Below are positions 26,154 through 35,500 of a DNA stretch of 64,000 nucleotides, one piece after another. Below the pieces are notes generated by a model that was given only the letters and a program-made list of their open reading frames with translations, was not told the origin of the DNA and did not search any database. Origin of the DNA: Polyangiaceae bacterium. Lineage in GTDB: Bacteria > Myxococcota_A > Polyangia > Polyangiales > Polyangiaceae. Position 1 is the first letter of the stretch, and the number at the start of each line of letters is the position of its first letter. Location: positions 744,001 to 808,000 of the forward strand of contig JADJRH010000001.1 of the NCBI GenBank assembly GCA_016712345.1, written 5' to 3'. The position numbers and the translations under genes are program-made.

Positions 26154-27305
26154 ATGTTGAACGCACTTCGATTCCGCCCCGGCATGTTCGTGCTTGCAGC
26201 GCTCTTCCTCGGCTGCGCCGCTGCCCCCAATACCCAGGACGAGGACATTGACGAACTGGAAGCGGGCGGCGAAGAAGCGCCGATTATCGGCGGGTCAAAG
26301 GCCACAGGTTACCCTGAAGCCACGCTGATTGATATGGGCTACGGCTCCAACATTCAGTCGGCCTGTTCAGGCGCGTTGATCACGCCCAAAGTTGTATTAA
26401 CGGCCGGCCACTGCATTGGCAACTTCACCGATTTTTATGTGACGTTGCCGTTTGCCAACGGTCAAAAGGCCAAGGGGAAGGGTCAAGTCTACGACTATAC
26501 TTCCAACGGCAACTATGTGGAGCCCAATCAACACGACCTTGGGTTGATTGTTCTGAGCACTCCGCTCTCCATTGCAAACTACCCGCTTGTGGCCAACAAA
26601 CCCGTTCCCGATGGGACGAAAATTCAGAACATCGGCCGCATTGATAATGGTCAGTTCTCAAACACGGCACTTTTTATCAGTCAGCCGATCGCTGTCAAAG
26701 ACGCCAAAAACTCGGGCTTCCCGTTTGACTATATCACGAGTGAAGTGATCCAACCCGGTGACTCGGGCGGGCCGGTGGTGGTTGCCGGAACGCACAACAT
26801 CGTGGCAGTCAACTCGGGTGCCGGCGGTGGAACTCAGGTGCTCGCCAAGACCGACTTGATCGCTTCGTGGATTAAGCAGGTGGTCGATGCAAACGGCGGC
26901 GGTGGTAAGTTCGGCGATCCGCTCGGCCAAAATCCTGACAATCCGCCCACCGATCCGGTGGACCCGCCCACCGATCCGACGGGTGACAAAGAAGTTGAAC
27001 CGAACAACGCCTATAACCAAAATAACAAACTCGGCTCCAAGATGGGCGGCAGCCTCAGCGGCAGTGACCAAGACTGGTTTACGTGGGAAGTGGGCGCCTC
27101 GGGTGTGAAGTATAATCTGACGCTTCAGGCCACTGGCAACGCGCAAATTCAAATGTGGAAACTTGTAAACGGCACCTATTATAAGACGCCGCAACAATCA
27201 CCCACGCAGATCTCGCAAACCTCCACGGGCGCGGGCAAATACTTCCTGGTTGTGTACTCCTCCAGCGGGGCAAGCCAAACCTATACTGTCAATCTGCAAA
27301 AGTAA
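26154..27305 (+). CDS. Secreted trypsin-like serine protease with C-terminal PPC domain
   Basis: ATG 26154 has AGGGAGA seven bases upstream; the frame from 26070 is longer but lacks this. The lipoprotein signal ends ALFLGC. A short acidic propeptide (DEDIDELEAGGEEAP) precedes IIGGSKA, the typical zymogen activation site of S1 proteases. The catalytic triad is visible: His in LTAGHC, Asp in HDLGLIVL and Ser in PGDSGGPVV. After the protease domain comes a DPVDPPTDPTGD linker and a pre-peptidase C-terminal domain (EVEPNNAYNQNNKLG...SGSDQDWFTWEV...GKYFLVVYSSSG). The likely role is extracellular or surface proteolysis, fitting a predatory bacterium. A CTAG-bounded repeat array begins four bases after the stop. 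Confidence 0.9.
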   Translation: MLNALRFRPGMFVLAALFLGCAAAPNTQDEDIDELEAGGEEAPIIGGSKATGYPEATLIDMGYGSNIQSACSGALITPKVVLTAGHCIGNFTDFYVTLPFANGQKAKGKGQVYDYTSNGNYVEPNQHDLGLIVLSTPLSIANYPLVANKPVPDGTKIQNIGRIDNGQFSNTALFISQPIAVKDAKNSGFPFDYITSEVIQPGDSGGPVVVAGTHNIVAVNSGAGGGTQVLAKTDLIASWIKQVVDANGGGGKFGDPLGQNPDNPPTDPVDPPTDPTGDKEVEPNNAYNQNNKLGSKMGGSLSGSDQDWFTWEVGASGVKYNLTLQATGNAQIQMWKLVNGTYYKTPQQSPTQISQTSTGAGKYFLVVYSSSGASQTYTVNLQK

Positions 27306-27309
27306 CCCT

Positions 27310-27712
27310 CTAGTACCGCGATTCAATCAACCCGATGGGTTGATTGCCGCTGCTTCGCAGCGCTCGAAATCGCGGTACTAGTTTTGTTTCCGTGGGGCAT
27401 TCGCCCCACACCCCGGCCGCGCAGGCGCGGCCCTAGTGCACCGAGTTGATAAAGCAACGAACCCTTGCTGCAATTCATCTGAACCCATCAGTTCTACGGA
27501 ATCGGTGCACTAGTACCGCGATTCAATCAACCCGATGGGTTGATTGCCGCTGCTTCGCAGCGCTCGAAATCGCGGTACTAGTTTTGTTCCGTGGGGCATT
27601 CGCCCCACACCCCGGCCGCGCAGGCGCGGCCCTAGTGCACCGAGTTGATAAAGCAACGAACCCTTGCTGCAATTCATCTGAACCCATCAGTTCTACGGAA
27701 TCGGTGCACTAG
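27310..27712. repeat. Two tandem 200-bp copies of a CTAG-bounded, cloverleaf-like palindromic repeat
   Basis: Copy 1 is 27310-27513 and copy 2 is 27510-27712; they differ by one T in a T-run. Each copy has three modules. Module A (27310-27381) has ends CTAGTACCGCGATT and AATCGCGGTACTAG enclosing two hairpins (CAACCCGATGGGTTG and CGCTGC-TTC-GCAGCG), that is, a cloverleaf. Module B has GTGGGGC-ATTC-GCCCCAC and GGCCGCG-CAGG-CGCGGCC. Module C (27433-27513) has ends CTAGTGCACCGA and TCGGTGCACTAG around two more small hairpins (AGCAA/TTGCT and CTGA/TCAG). CTAG marks the module edges. There is no coding capacity, so it looks like a MITE- or REP-type element. A decayed third copy lies at 54697-54815. 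Confidence 0.92.
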
Positions 27713-27768
27713 CCCGCTAACCTCGTTCGTCCTGCTGGCCGACACCAAGCGGCCATCGTGAACACCCC

Positions 27769-27803
27769 AAAACCGCTGCGGATCACACGCGGCGGTTTTT
27801 TTT
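27769..27803 (+). terminator. Intrinsic (rho-independent) terminator
   Basis: AAAACCGCTGCG (27769-27780) pairs with CGCGGCGGTTTT (27788-27799) across a seven-base loop, with one G-U pair, and runs into eight consecutive T. It points along the plus strand and isolates the SDR promoter from upstream transcription. Confidence 0.8.
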
Positions 27804-27805
27804 GG

Positions 27806-27849
27806 TTGACAGATGACCAACGGTCACTTATTAGATGACCAACGGTCAT
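27806..27849 (+). promoter_or_regulatory. Promoter with two TetR-type operators upstream of the SDR gene
   Basis: The palindrome ATGACC-AAC-GGTCAT occurs at 27835-27849, and its near-identical copy (last base C) at 27813-27827, 22 bp apart. TTGACA at 27806-27811 followed by TATTAG at 27829-27834 (17-bp spacer) gives a promoter that both operators would cover. TGACC-N3-GGTCA sites like these are typical of TetR-family repressors of fatty-acid or alcohol metabolism. No tetR gene is adjacent. Confidence 0.7.
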
Positions 27850-27868
27850 CAAAAGAGGTGCGAAGGTC

Positions 27869-28741
27869 ATGGCGAACGCGTTGACAAAAGTGAACGTTTC
27901 AAAGTCGGTTCTTGTGACGGGCTGCTCTTCGGGCATTGGCAAAGCCACGGCGGCGCGCCTCGCTCAAAACGGTTATCGAGTGTGGGCCACGGCGCGAAAG
28001 CGTGAAACGCTCGCCGAGCTTGAAGCGTTGGGCTGTCGCACGCTTTCATTAGATGTCAATGATGAAAAATCAATGGAAACAGCCGTAAAAACCATTGAAC
28101 GTGAAGACGGAGCGGTGGGTGTATTGGTTAACAATGCGGGCTATAGTCAATCAGGCGCTATTGAAGCTGTGCCAATGGACAAGGTGCGCGCTCAGTTTGA
28201 AACCAATGTGTTTGGACTGGTGAGACTTACCCAATTGGTACTGCCGGCAATGCGCGCTCAGCGGTACGGACGCATTGTCAATATCAGCTCCATGGGCGGA
28301 AAACTTGTGTTTCCGGGCGGCGGCTTTTACCACGCCACCAAATACGCTGTGGAAGCAATCTCCGACGCGTTGCGCTTTGAAGTGCGAGGGTTTGGTATTG
28401 GAGTGGTGGTAATAGAGCCCGGCCTTATTAAGAGCGGATTCAGCGAAGCGGCTCTCACTCAAATGGATCCCACGGCAACCAAGAATGATCCCTATGCGGC
28501 GTTCCACGAGTCGGTGGCAAAAGCCACAAAAGAATCTTATGAAAAAGGCCCGCTCGCGCGGTTTGCCGGTGTGCCCGAGGACGTGGCCAAAGTCATTGAA
28601 AAGGCCATTTCCGCCGAGAAACCCAAAACGCGTTACACGGTGAGCGGGTCGGCCAAAATTCTACTTACCCAACGCAAACTGCTTTCTGACAAAACGTGGG
28701 ACAGGTTTTTGAGGGCGAACTTCCAAAGCCCCGGCGAGTAA
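27869..28741 (+). CDS. Short-chain dehydrogenase/reductase (SDR)
   Basis: This 290-residue NAD(P)-dependent oxidoreductase has the classical SDR motifs: TGCSSGIGKATA for dinucleotide binding, SLDVND, NNAGYSQSG, NISSMGG with the catalytic Ser, and YHATK with Tyr and Lys. The sequence after PGLIKSGF and the C-terminal extension are of the type found in oxidoreductases acting on lipids or retinol-like alcohols. The substrate cannot be read from sequence. Expression is probably controlled through the two palindromes in its promoter. AAGG just before ATG 27869 serves as ribosome binding site. It is monocistronic, followed by a large imperfect palindrome before the convergent lipoprotein gene. Confidence 0.9.
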   Translation: MANALTKVNVSKSVLVTGCSSGIGKATAARLAQNGYRVWATARKRETLAELEALGCRTLSLDVNDEKSMETAVKTIEREDGAVGVLVNNAGYSQSGAIEAVPMDKVRAQFETNVFGLVRLTQLVLPAMRAQRYGRIVNISSMGGKLVFPGGGFYHATKYAVEAISDALRFEVRGFGIGVVVIEPGLIKSGFSEAALTQMDPTATKNDPYAAFHESVAKATKESYEKGPLARFAGVPEDVAKVIEKAISAEKPKTRYTVSGSAKILLTQRKLLSDKTWDRFLRANFQSPGE

Positions 28742-28746
28742 CGGAG

Positions 28747-28836
28747 ACGTCTCGCGACGACCTAAAACACCCCGCCTACCGGCGCGTGCAGGTGTCGAGA
28801 CGTACCAGGTCTTTGTGTCAGGTCGTTGCGGGACGT
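28747..28836. repeat. Large imperfect palindrome between convergent genes
   Basis: ACGTCTCGCGACGACCT (28747-28763) is the inverse of AGGTCGTTGCGGGACGT (28820-28836) with two mismatches. Inside, ACACC-CCGCC-TACC-GGCG...GGTGT forms a second stem. The shape (outer stem with inner hairpin) recalls the CTAG modules, but there are no CTAG ends. It may act as a bidirectional terminator. Confidence 0.6.
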
Positions 28837-28841
28837 TGATA

Positions 28842-29909
28842 TTAATCGTCACCGGGGGGTGAGGGGAGATCGGCCGGCTCTTCGCCCGGAGGGATGGGGC
28901 GTCCATTGGAAGATCCAACTGCGGCGCCGGCGCTCTTTCCACCGATTTTTACGTCTTTTGAACCTGAACTCCCGGCGCATCGAAATATGCCGTCGTCGTC
29001 AAGTTCAAAGGTGCAGGTGATGGTGAGATCGGTCACTTCTACCGGGGGTTGTTCAACAATCAAGTCTGTTGGTTCTGTAATGAGAACCGCACCTCCATTA
29101 CCATTGTCCTGAACACACCCTTTTACGGTGAAAGAATAGCCGGTGGGCGGATCGGGGTTCACAATAAAGTCGGTATGCTCGTCAACCGTTCCGGCTTTTT
29201 CAGAAGGGATGACGCATTCAGGCTGCGGGAGCAACCGGCAAACTTCGGTGCTTTCGCATGGGAAAGGGCAACGATTGGGGTCGGGATTGCGATCTGCGCC
29301 GGTGAATTGAGCCAACACCTCGCCGGTGTCTTGGTCAATTTCCATGTCTGCAAAAATCTGAATTTGGACAGGGAGCGGTTTGTCGATGTTGAAAAGAAAA
29401 AAGTAGGCTCCGCTCGATATCAGATTGGACGCGGTACCGGAATCGCACTTGAGTTCATACGAAAATGGAAGGCGCGTTCGCTCAAGCGTACTATGGCCAT
29501 TAAAGTCTGACAGGCCTTTTTCTACCAAAACAGCAAGCTTTTCACCCAACGGCAGTTTTGTGGACGGGGTGATTAAAAAGCCTGTTCCGTCGGCGTTGAG
29601 CATGCCTGTTCCACCCGTATCGCCGGCTCCGGGATCGTGCGTGAACAGGGGGTTGAGCGACGTGGTTGGGTCTGAATCTTCATCACCCAAGTACCCTTCG
29701 GCATCCACAACGTAGGGGACCACCAAAACACGCAGGGTGTTTGGATCGACAGGTTCTGAGAAGACGATTTCAAGGGGCTGGCTGCTGGGGAGAATGCCAT
29801 CGGTCAACCCCTTGATTTGAGGGTTGGGCGGGGGATCGTAAAGCGCGCACCCGCTGAAACCGATGAGCAAACACGCCGCAGAAAATAGGGTGTTTCGCAG
29901 GGAGGGCAT
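28842..29909 (-). CDS. Lipoprotein with an Ig-like (SbsA-type) N-terminal domain
   Basis: ATG 29909 starts a clean lipoprotein signal (MPSLRNTLFSAACLLIGFSGC); ATGs at 29921 and 29951 are also in frame. The N-terminal region reads PPPNPQIKGLTDGILPSSQPLEIVFSEPVDPNTL, which matches the pattern of bacterial Ig-like domains found in S-layer proteins (FSEPVDPxT). A beta-rich middle follows with ITPSTKLPLGEKLAVLVEKGL. A Cys-bearing stretch (CPFPCESTEVCRLLPQPEC) and a Ser/Gly/Pro-rich tail close it. It is a surface protein of unknown role. Confidence 0.7.
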   Translation of the reverse strand: MPSLRNTLFSAACLLIGFSGCALYDPPPNPQIKGLTDGILPSSQPLEIVFSEPVDPNTLRVLVVPYVVDAEGYLGDEDSDPTTSLNPLFTHDPGAGDTGGTGMLNADGTGFLITPSTKLPLGEKLAVLVEKGLSDFNGHSTLERTRLPFSYELKCDSGTASNLISSGAYFFLFNIDKPLPVQIQIFADMEIDQDTGEVLAQFTGADRNPDPNRCPFPCESTEVCRLLPQPECVIPSEKAGTVDEHTDFIVNPDPPTGYSFTVKGCVQDNGNGGAVLITEPTDLIVEQPPVEVTDLTITCTFELDDDGIFRCAGSSGSKDVKIGGKSAGAAVGSSNGRPIPPGEEPADLPSPPGDD

Positions 29910-30156
29910 GGCGGGCAGCATAGCGATTTTCGCGTTACCGATCCTTCGCAAAAGTGAGGTTTAAGGCGGCCGGTGTGTCAAACAAAGTCCGATCGTTCAA
30001 ACCGCATTCTTGGTGCTCCCTGTTGGGCGTTGTAAAATGTGCGGTTTTGCCAAAATTTCGTGTTGAATGCGGCGTTCATAAAAGACGGTTGAGCCCCCCA
30101 AAAGCTTTGATCTCGCGAACGCCCCCGTTCATGCGGCCTTGTCATGCGCGGCGACC

Positions 30157-31848
30157 CTAGAAAAAGAAGGTTGTTCTGCCTTGAACCAAAAAGCTGTGCA
30201 CGGCGTCGCCGTTTCGATCGTAGAGGGCATCTCCCGGAAAAAGAACCGCCCCTTCGAGATCGAGAGCAAAGTGGTTTAGAAACTTCCACTGCGCCCTCCC
30301 ATCCAATTCAACGCCGTAGAATGTGCCGGGCTTCCCGCCGGCAAAGTTCACAAGGTCGTCTTCCATATTGGAGCCGTCTTTGGCTCGCAATGAGGCCACC
30401 GGATCAATGGCTTTTTCCGCAGCCCAGGCGACAAGTACACCTCCGCGTAGAAGCACCGTCGGGTGGGGGCGAACGTCCACTTGGGGAAAGATGGCAACGG
30501 CGTTGGAAAAGGCCCCGCGGGTGAACACGGAGTCTGCGGGTTGGCTCGGTGCCCCGAGGCGGGTTAACAATTCAACCCCGGCAGCGGCGGCGCGCGCCGT
30601 TTGAAAGGACAACACTTGGTCAAAGAGGAGAAGACCGACATTGGCGTCTTCGGCGAATACGAACTGTGTTAACGGCGAGCGAGTTTGGGGGTCGGCGTCG
30701 CCGGACGCGTAATCAAACTCAAGGTAACCGGTTACAACTTCGGTGTCATAACGCACAACGGCGCGCGCTCCGAACTGCAATACATCCTGATCGACAATGG
30801 GGTCATTGTTAATGACGTGATACGCCGACGAGACTTCGCGCGTTTTTCCCGCGATAATGGTTGCGTCAATACCGGCGCTGAAACGGCCGAAAGCCGACGC
30901 GGCTCTGACGTTTACGGCGTGTACACCGGTGGCATTGCGATCATCCCACCGAAAGTTGTGGAGCAGTCGAAGCTCCAGATTATGGCCCAATGAATAATCG
31001 GGCATTAAAAAGCGAAAACCGTCGACGATGTTATGCAAATCGTCGGCGAAAAAGCGCAGTTGGTCGGTTACAAGTCTGTCGTAACGAACGATTAAAAAGA
31101 GGCCGCGCGAATCGGACGAGTCGCGTTTGTCTTGGGGCACCAATGCTTCAAGCGGTTTCGTGGCAAACATGACGCCGTCAACGTTATTGCCAATGCCATT
31201 CACGCCGAATCGATTGGTGCGACCTTCGCCGTCGGCAACGGCGGTGCCCATCCCTTCTGTGTACGCCTGGCGGCCAACTCGAAAAAGCCCGATGGGAGTT
31301 AATACTTCACCATAGGCGCGACGCACGAATACGTCATTGGCGGGGCATAACGCATAACCGTACGCTCCGGCGGTGAGAGGATCACCTTCGCGGTAGGCAA
31401 CGCAGGTGCGGGCCGAATTGACGTTGCGTGTATTAACATTGGTACCGAAGGCGGGGCGCGGTTCTTTGTCGAGATCGCCGTTGTCTCCCCATAAAACGCC
31501 GGAAAGTGCGTCCATTGAAACGTTGAGGCGCACCATGTCTTTGTAATCAACACCGAGATCGAGGCGCAGGCGGTGATCAATGGAGCTGATGCGGCGATCG
31601 GTAACGGTATTCAATGAAATGGGGTTAACGTAGAGGAGCTGAGCGCGGTATTCAGCTCCTCCGCGGACGCCGATATCGGAAAAGATGTTGTAACGTTTTT
31701 TGGGGGTGCCGGGATCGGGATCGGTCCACGGTTCAAGCGGCTGCGGAGGCAAGGACGCTTTGGATGGGCCTTCAACAGTTTCTTGAGCGCCGACAGGCAA
31801 ACCGGCAGTGATTACTGCAATGGCAAAACACCCTGGCAGAAGCCGCAT
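30157..31848 (-). CDS. Outer-membrane beta-barrel protein
   Basis: The 563-residue product has a signal peptide (ending GLPVGAQ) and a short Pro-rich lead, then long stretches of alternating polar/aromatic residues typical of barrel strands (RGGAEYRAQLLYVNPISL, HRLRLDLGVDYKDMVRLNVSMDA). It ends in Phe residues (QGRTTFFF), the outer-membrane insertion signal. GEVLTPIGLFRVGRQAYTEGMG resembles the region in porin-like and alginate-export-type barrels that marks a shared orientation signature. It lies roughly 250 bp downstream of the lipoprotein start on the same strand; the 205-bp gap holds only AT-rich sequence with no clear terminator. No ligand can be assigned. Confidence 0.75.
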   Translation of the reverse strand: MRLLPGCFAIAVITAGLPVGAQETVEGPSKASLPPQPLEPWTDPDPGTPKKRYNIFSDIGVRGGAEYRAQLLYVNPISLNTVTDRRISSIDHRLRLDLGVDYKDMVRLNVSMDALSGVLWGDNGDLDKEPRPAFGTNVNTRNVNSARTCVAYREGDPLTAGAYGYALCPANDVFVRRAYGEVLTPIGLFRVGRQAYTEGMGTAVADGEGRTNRFGVNGIGNNVDGVMFATKPLEALVPQDKRDSSDSRGLFLIVRYDRLVTDQLRFFADDLHNIVDGFRFLMPDYSLGHNLELRLLHNFRWDDRNATGVHAVNVRAASAFGRFSAGIDATIIAGKTREVSSAYHVINNDPIVDQDVLQFGARAVVRYDTEVVTGYLEFDYASGDADPQTRSPLTQFVFAEDANVGLLLFDQVLSFQTARAAAAGVELLTRLGAPSQPADSVFTRGAFSNAVAIFPQVDVRPHPTVLLRGGVLVAWAAEKAIDPVASLRAKDGSNMEDDLVNFAGGKPGTFYGVELDGRAQWKFLNHFALDLEGAVLFPGDALYDRNGDAVHSFLVQGRTTFFF

Positions 31849-31905
31849 GCGCGCATGCTAGTGCACAGGTTTTCGCAGGAGGTAGGGATTTTGATTGGAT
31901 TTGGA

Positions 31906-32493
31906 CTATTGGGCGCCGGTGACGCGCATTTTCAGGTATTGCGCGGTGATCTTGCCGAGCGCTTCGCCGTCGTCGCGGAGACGATTGCCGATGGCGGGGT
32001 TGGTAATGCCGGCGGGCGTGCCGTGTTTAATGGCAATTTCGTCAATCACTTTGCCGTCGGGCGTGGTGATTTGCACCTTCATCCGAACTTCAGACGGTTT
32101 GTTATAAACGTAGGTGAAAATGCCGCCTTCAATAAACTCAACTTTGGGGCGGATCATGAACGGCGCGTCGCCGGGGCCCGTGGCCTTTACAATGGTAATG
32201 CCGGCTTCGGCCGCACCTTCGGTAAGGCGCTTATTGAATTCTGTATCAATGCCACCCTTATCACCGGCCCAGCTCGCCCGCGACTCTTCGTCTTTTGAAG
32301 CGAGGTAATCGGCTTCGCTTTTTTCGCCGACGATGAGGCCCGTGTAATCAGTGGGCATCATTGCGAATTTATTTTGATTGAGCAGCGGATTGGGAGCGGC
32401 CTGCGTAAGAACAATCCACTTGGGCCCGCAACCGGCCATGAGTGGAGTGATGCCGAGTGCGGCGGCTAGGACAAAGAAATGCCGACGTTGCAT
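31906..32493 (-). CDS. Small lipoprotein of unknown function
   Basis: ATG 32493 is preferred because AAAGGAG stands seven bases upstream; the frame extends to 32529. The 195-residue protein has a signal peptide with twin Arg (MQRRHFFVLAAALGI) and lipobox LMAGC. The mature part has a KFAMMPTDYTGLIVGEKSEADYL start, EFNKRLTEGAAEAGITIV, and a PKVEFIEGGIFTYVYNKPSEVRMKVQITTPDGKVIDEI beta-meander. This layout resembles small outer-membrane lipoproteins of the DUF4410 kind, though the match is only by shape. It follows the giant VIT/VWA genes on the same strand. Confidence 0.7.
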   Translation of the reverse strand: MQRRHFFVLAAALGITPLMAGCGPKWIVLTQAAPNPLLNQNKFAMMPTDYTGLIVGEKSEADYLASKDEESRASWAGDKGGIDTEFNKRLTEGAAEAGITIVKATGPGDAPFMIRPKVEFIEGGIFTYVYNKPSEVRMKVQITTPDGKVIDEIAIKHGTPAGITNPAIGNRLRDDGEALGKITAQYLKMRVTGAQ

Positions 32494-32565
32494 GAAAGCT
32501 CCTTTTGGTTCCCTGGAGCCTTCACGCATACACGGCTTGGTTAGCCGGTGAAAGTGTGCGGGCGC

Positions 32566-35500
32566 TTATTCTTTGCTGAGAGCGCCGTCTTGCAGGCGAA
32601 CCGAAACCGGCTTTCCGTCGGGCAACAGTTCAATTTCGGTGGAAACGAGGGTGGGCGGTTTGCCAGCGCCGGCGGGGATGAGAGCGTCAACGCGAACGCG
32701 CACCGGACGAGCCGGCGACAGGGCGAGTGGGCGCGCGATCTTTACAACAACGTTCGTGTCCGACGCACCCATTCGCATTGCCATGAGGCCGATGCTCGGC
32801 GCTGAGAGGTCCGGCGCACGTGTTTCGGGGGCTTCTTTAGGGCCGCGAACGAGTGAAACATTGAGGGGTACACTTCCGGCAGGGCCGCGAACAAGCACAA
32901 CGGCTCCCGAGTCGGGGAATGGAAGCGCAAGCGCCGTGCGGATGAGTCGATCACGATCCGTGTCGGAAACACCTTGTTTTGCAGCGTTTTCAGCGAGCAG
33001 GGCGTGTGCGACGTAGCCGCCTATTTCTCCAAGAGAGACATCACCTGCGCGACCACCGGTTTGCGCTACGCGGGCGAGCATGCGCTGCGCAACGTCAAGA
33101 CGCGTGCTTCCGGCGTGCGCCAGCGCGAGGCGTACACCTGTGGCGGCGTCGCCTGGAAGCAGATCTTCAAGCGCTTCGTAGGCGAGAGTTGCATCGTCGA
33201 ACCAACCTTCGTTGCGAAGTCGATCGCCCAGAAATGCGCGAGCCCATGGATCGTCGGGCGCACGTTCCGAAAGTTCGCCGTAGGCGCGCCGCGCTTCAGC
33301 TTCTTCGCCGGCGCGTCGAAGGATCGCCGCGATGTCCGCAAGGAGCACCGCGTCGGTGAATGGATCTTGTCTGTAGATGCGCGCCTGCTCAATAAGTTCG
33401 TCTTTTTTGGAGAGTGATTCGAGCAGCAAAAGAAGCGTTCGACGAAGGCGCGCATCGTGGGGAGCGATCGTCAAGAAGCGACGGACAACAGCGAGCCGAC
33501 CGCTGTCGTCGGATGCTTTTTGATACTGCTTGCGAAACGCGCCGACGGGCAGACGTTCACCTGCGAGAAGCGCCGATGTGACGCGTTGAAGATCGTAGGG
33601 TGTTGCGGCGCGGCGCAGGGCTTCGCGAACGATGAGCTTGGCGGCGGCGGCTTCGCCGGCGGCTTCAAGATCCGAAGCGACGCGCACGCGTGTGCCTCCG
33701 TCGGTGACAACGTCGAGAACAATTTCCAAGAAGGTTCGCTGATCGGTCCAGGTGGGGAGTTCACACGACATTTTGGCCGCGAGATAGGCCGTGGAAACGC
33801 CGACTCCCGAACTGAGCCGTTCGCGCCAAACGCCGCGACGCGCGGGGAGCGGAAGGGTTGAAACGCTCGAACAACTGCGGCCGCGCATGGATGTTCGAAA
33901 CGGGGCAAGACGGACGATCTGAGAAACGTCGATGGAGACGGACAGTTCACTCGCTGGAAAATGAAGGGCTTGAACGACGATCTGTACACAACGATCGAGT
34001 TGCTCGTCGTCGTTGATTGTGCCGCGAACGCGTACGTCGCCGGCCGCGCCGGACCCGTCGACCTTGAGGCCGATCTGAAACTCGTCGCCGATTTCGGGGC
34101 GCACGGCGGCGCGCGCATCGCGACATGCTCGAATCTCAGCGGAAGCTTCGAGCAACATGCGGGCGGCGGCGCGCGCAACCAGGGCTTTGTAAGCGTCGTC
34201 GCCCTCGTCCGGCTCATCAAAAAAGTCGGGTGCCTGCGTTGTGGATGCGATGGTTCCGCGGGCGCGCGAAGTTCCGAAAACAGCGCCGAAACCACCGCCC
34301 GGACCGGCGCCGAGGTCCAACATGCGCGTGCCAAACGGCGTGGCTGTGTACACACGTCCGCCGTCCGCAAATCCGGTCCAGGGCGAGAGTACACCTGCAC
34401 GAAACGCGACGTCGGCGGCGGTTTCACGGCTGCCTGTGCGAAGGGCAATTTCATCAATACGAGCGGACGCCCAACGACGCGTGATGTCGGCAGGATCCAA
34501 AGGTTCTTCAGCGACAATGAGCCTTCGCTCCTCGTGTGGACCGCTTTCATCGCGCCATCGAACGATGACCGAATCGGGAACGCGGCCGCGCACCCTGCCC
34601 AGGGCGAAAATAGTGGATCCCGCGACGATCGCGCGGGCGCCTCGTGGGTACACTCGCTCCACCTCGGAGGCGAAATCAAGTTCAACTCCGGCAATTGTGG
34701 GTTGAAGAGCGTCGGCCAACAGAGCGACCGCCGTGTGGGCGGCGTCGGTGGTGTCGCGCACTTCAAGAACGGGGCCTTGACCGCGAACGAGAGCCGCCAT
34801 TCCAAGGCGATTGACGAGCGGGCCGACCAACGCCGCACCGAGGCGCGGTGCTCCACCGGTTCGTCGCGCCAAGCGCGCAATGATGCGATCCGGGCTTGAG
34901 TCGCCGACGGTGGGCCAGCCGTCGCCGACGTACACAACCATTGCGGCGGGCGCGTTGGGCGGAAGCGCGTCGGCGCCGGCTTCAAAGGCGCGGCCGATAT
35001 CGGTTGCGCCGCCCGTTGTGACGCGTGTGAGCGCGTCTAAAATTGCTTTTTTTCGCGCTTCGTCGGCGGGGCCGAGTTTGTCGGGGCCCACCGCGCGTGC
35101 GGTTTGATCGGCTGCAATAACGATGACTTTGTCGTTGGCACCGAGGCCCGAAACAACGGCGCCGACAAGCGCGCGCTCCGCCTCAAAAAGCGCCGGATCG
35201 ACGCTTTGGGATGTGTCGAGAACAAGTGCGAGGCTGACCCCGGCGGGGCTTTCACTCTGCGATGCGGGCGCAGGTGTACGCACGAGAATGGTCGCACCCG
35301 CATCGTCGTCGGGAGCGGGCGGAGCTAGGTAGAGCTGTGCCGGCGCGCGCCACGGTGCGATTTCAACGTCTACAACCAGATCGGCGGTTGGCCGAAAATC
35401 CGGTTTTCGAAGCTCCGCAATGCCTCCCGATACGTTTGCCCCGAGGCCGGAAGCGACGGAAATGGGCGCCGAACCCGAGGCGTCGATCCGCGCGTAAAAG

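Noticed and set aside
27433..27513. Module C of the repeat as a tRNA or tmRNA-like gene
   Set aside because: It folds as a cloverleaf but lacks tRNA landmarks (T-loop sequence, anticodon stem size, CCA-type end).
27310..27712. CRISPR array
   Set aside because: There are just two 200-bp copies with no variable spacers.
31855..31870. CTAGTGCAC near the barrel gene start as a further repeat copy
   Set aside because: Only the first nine bases match module C; there is no inverted partner or internal hairpin.
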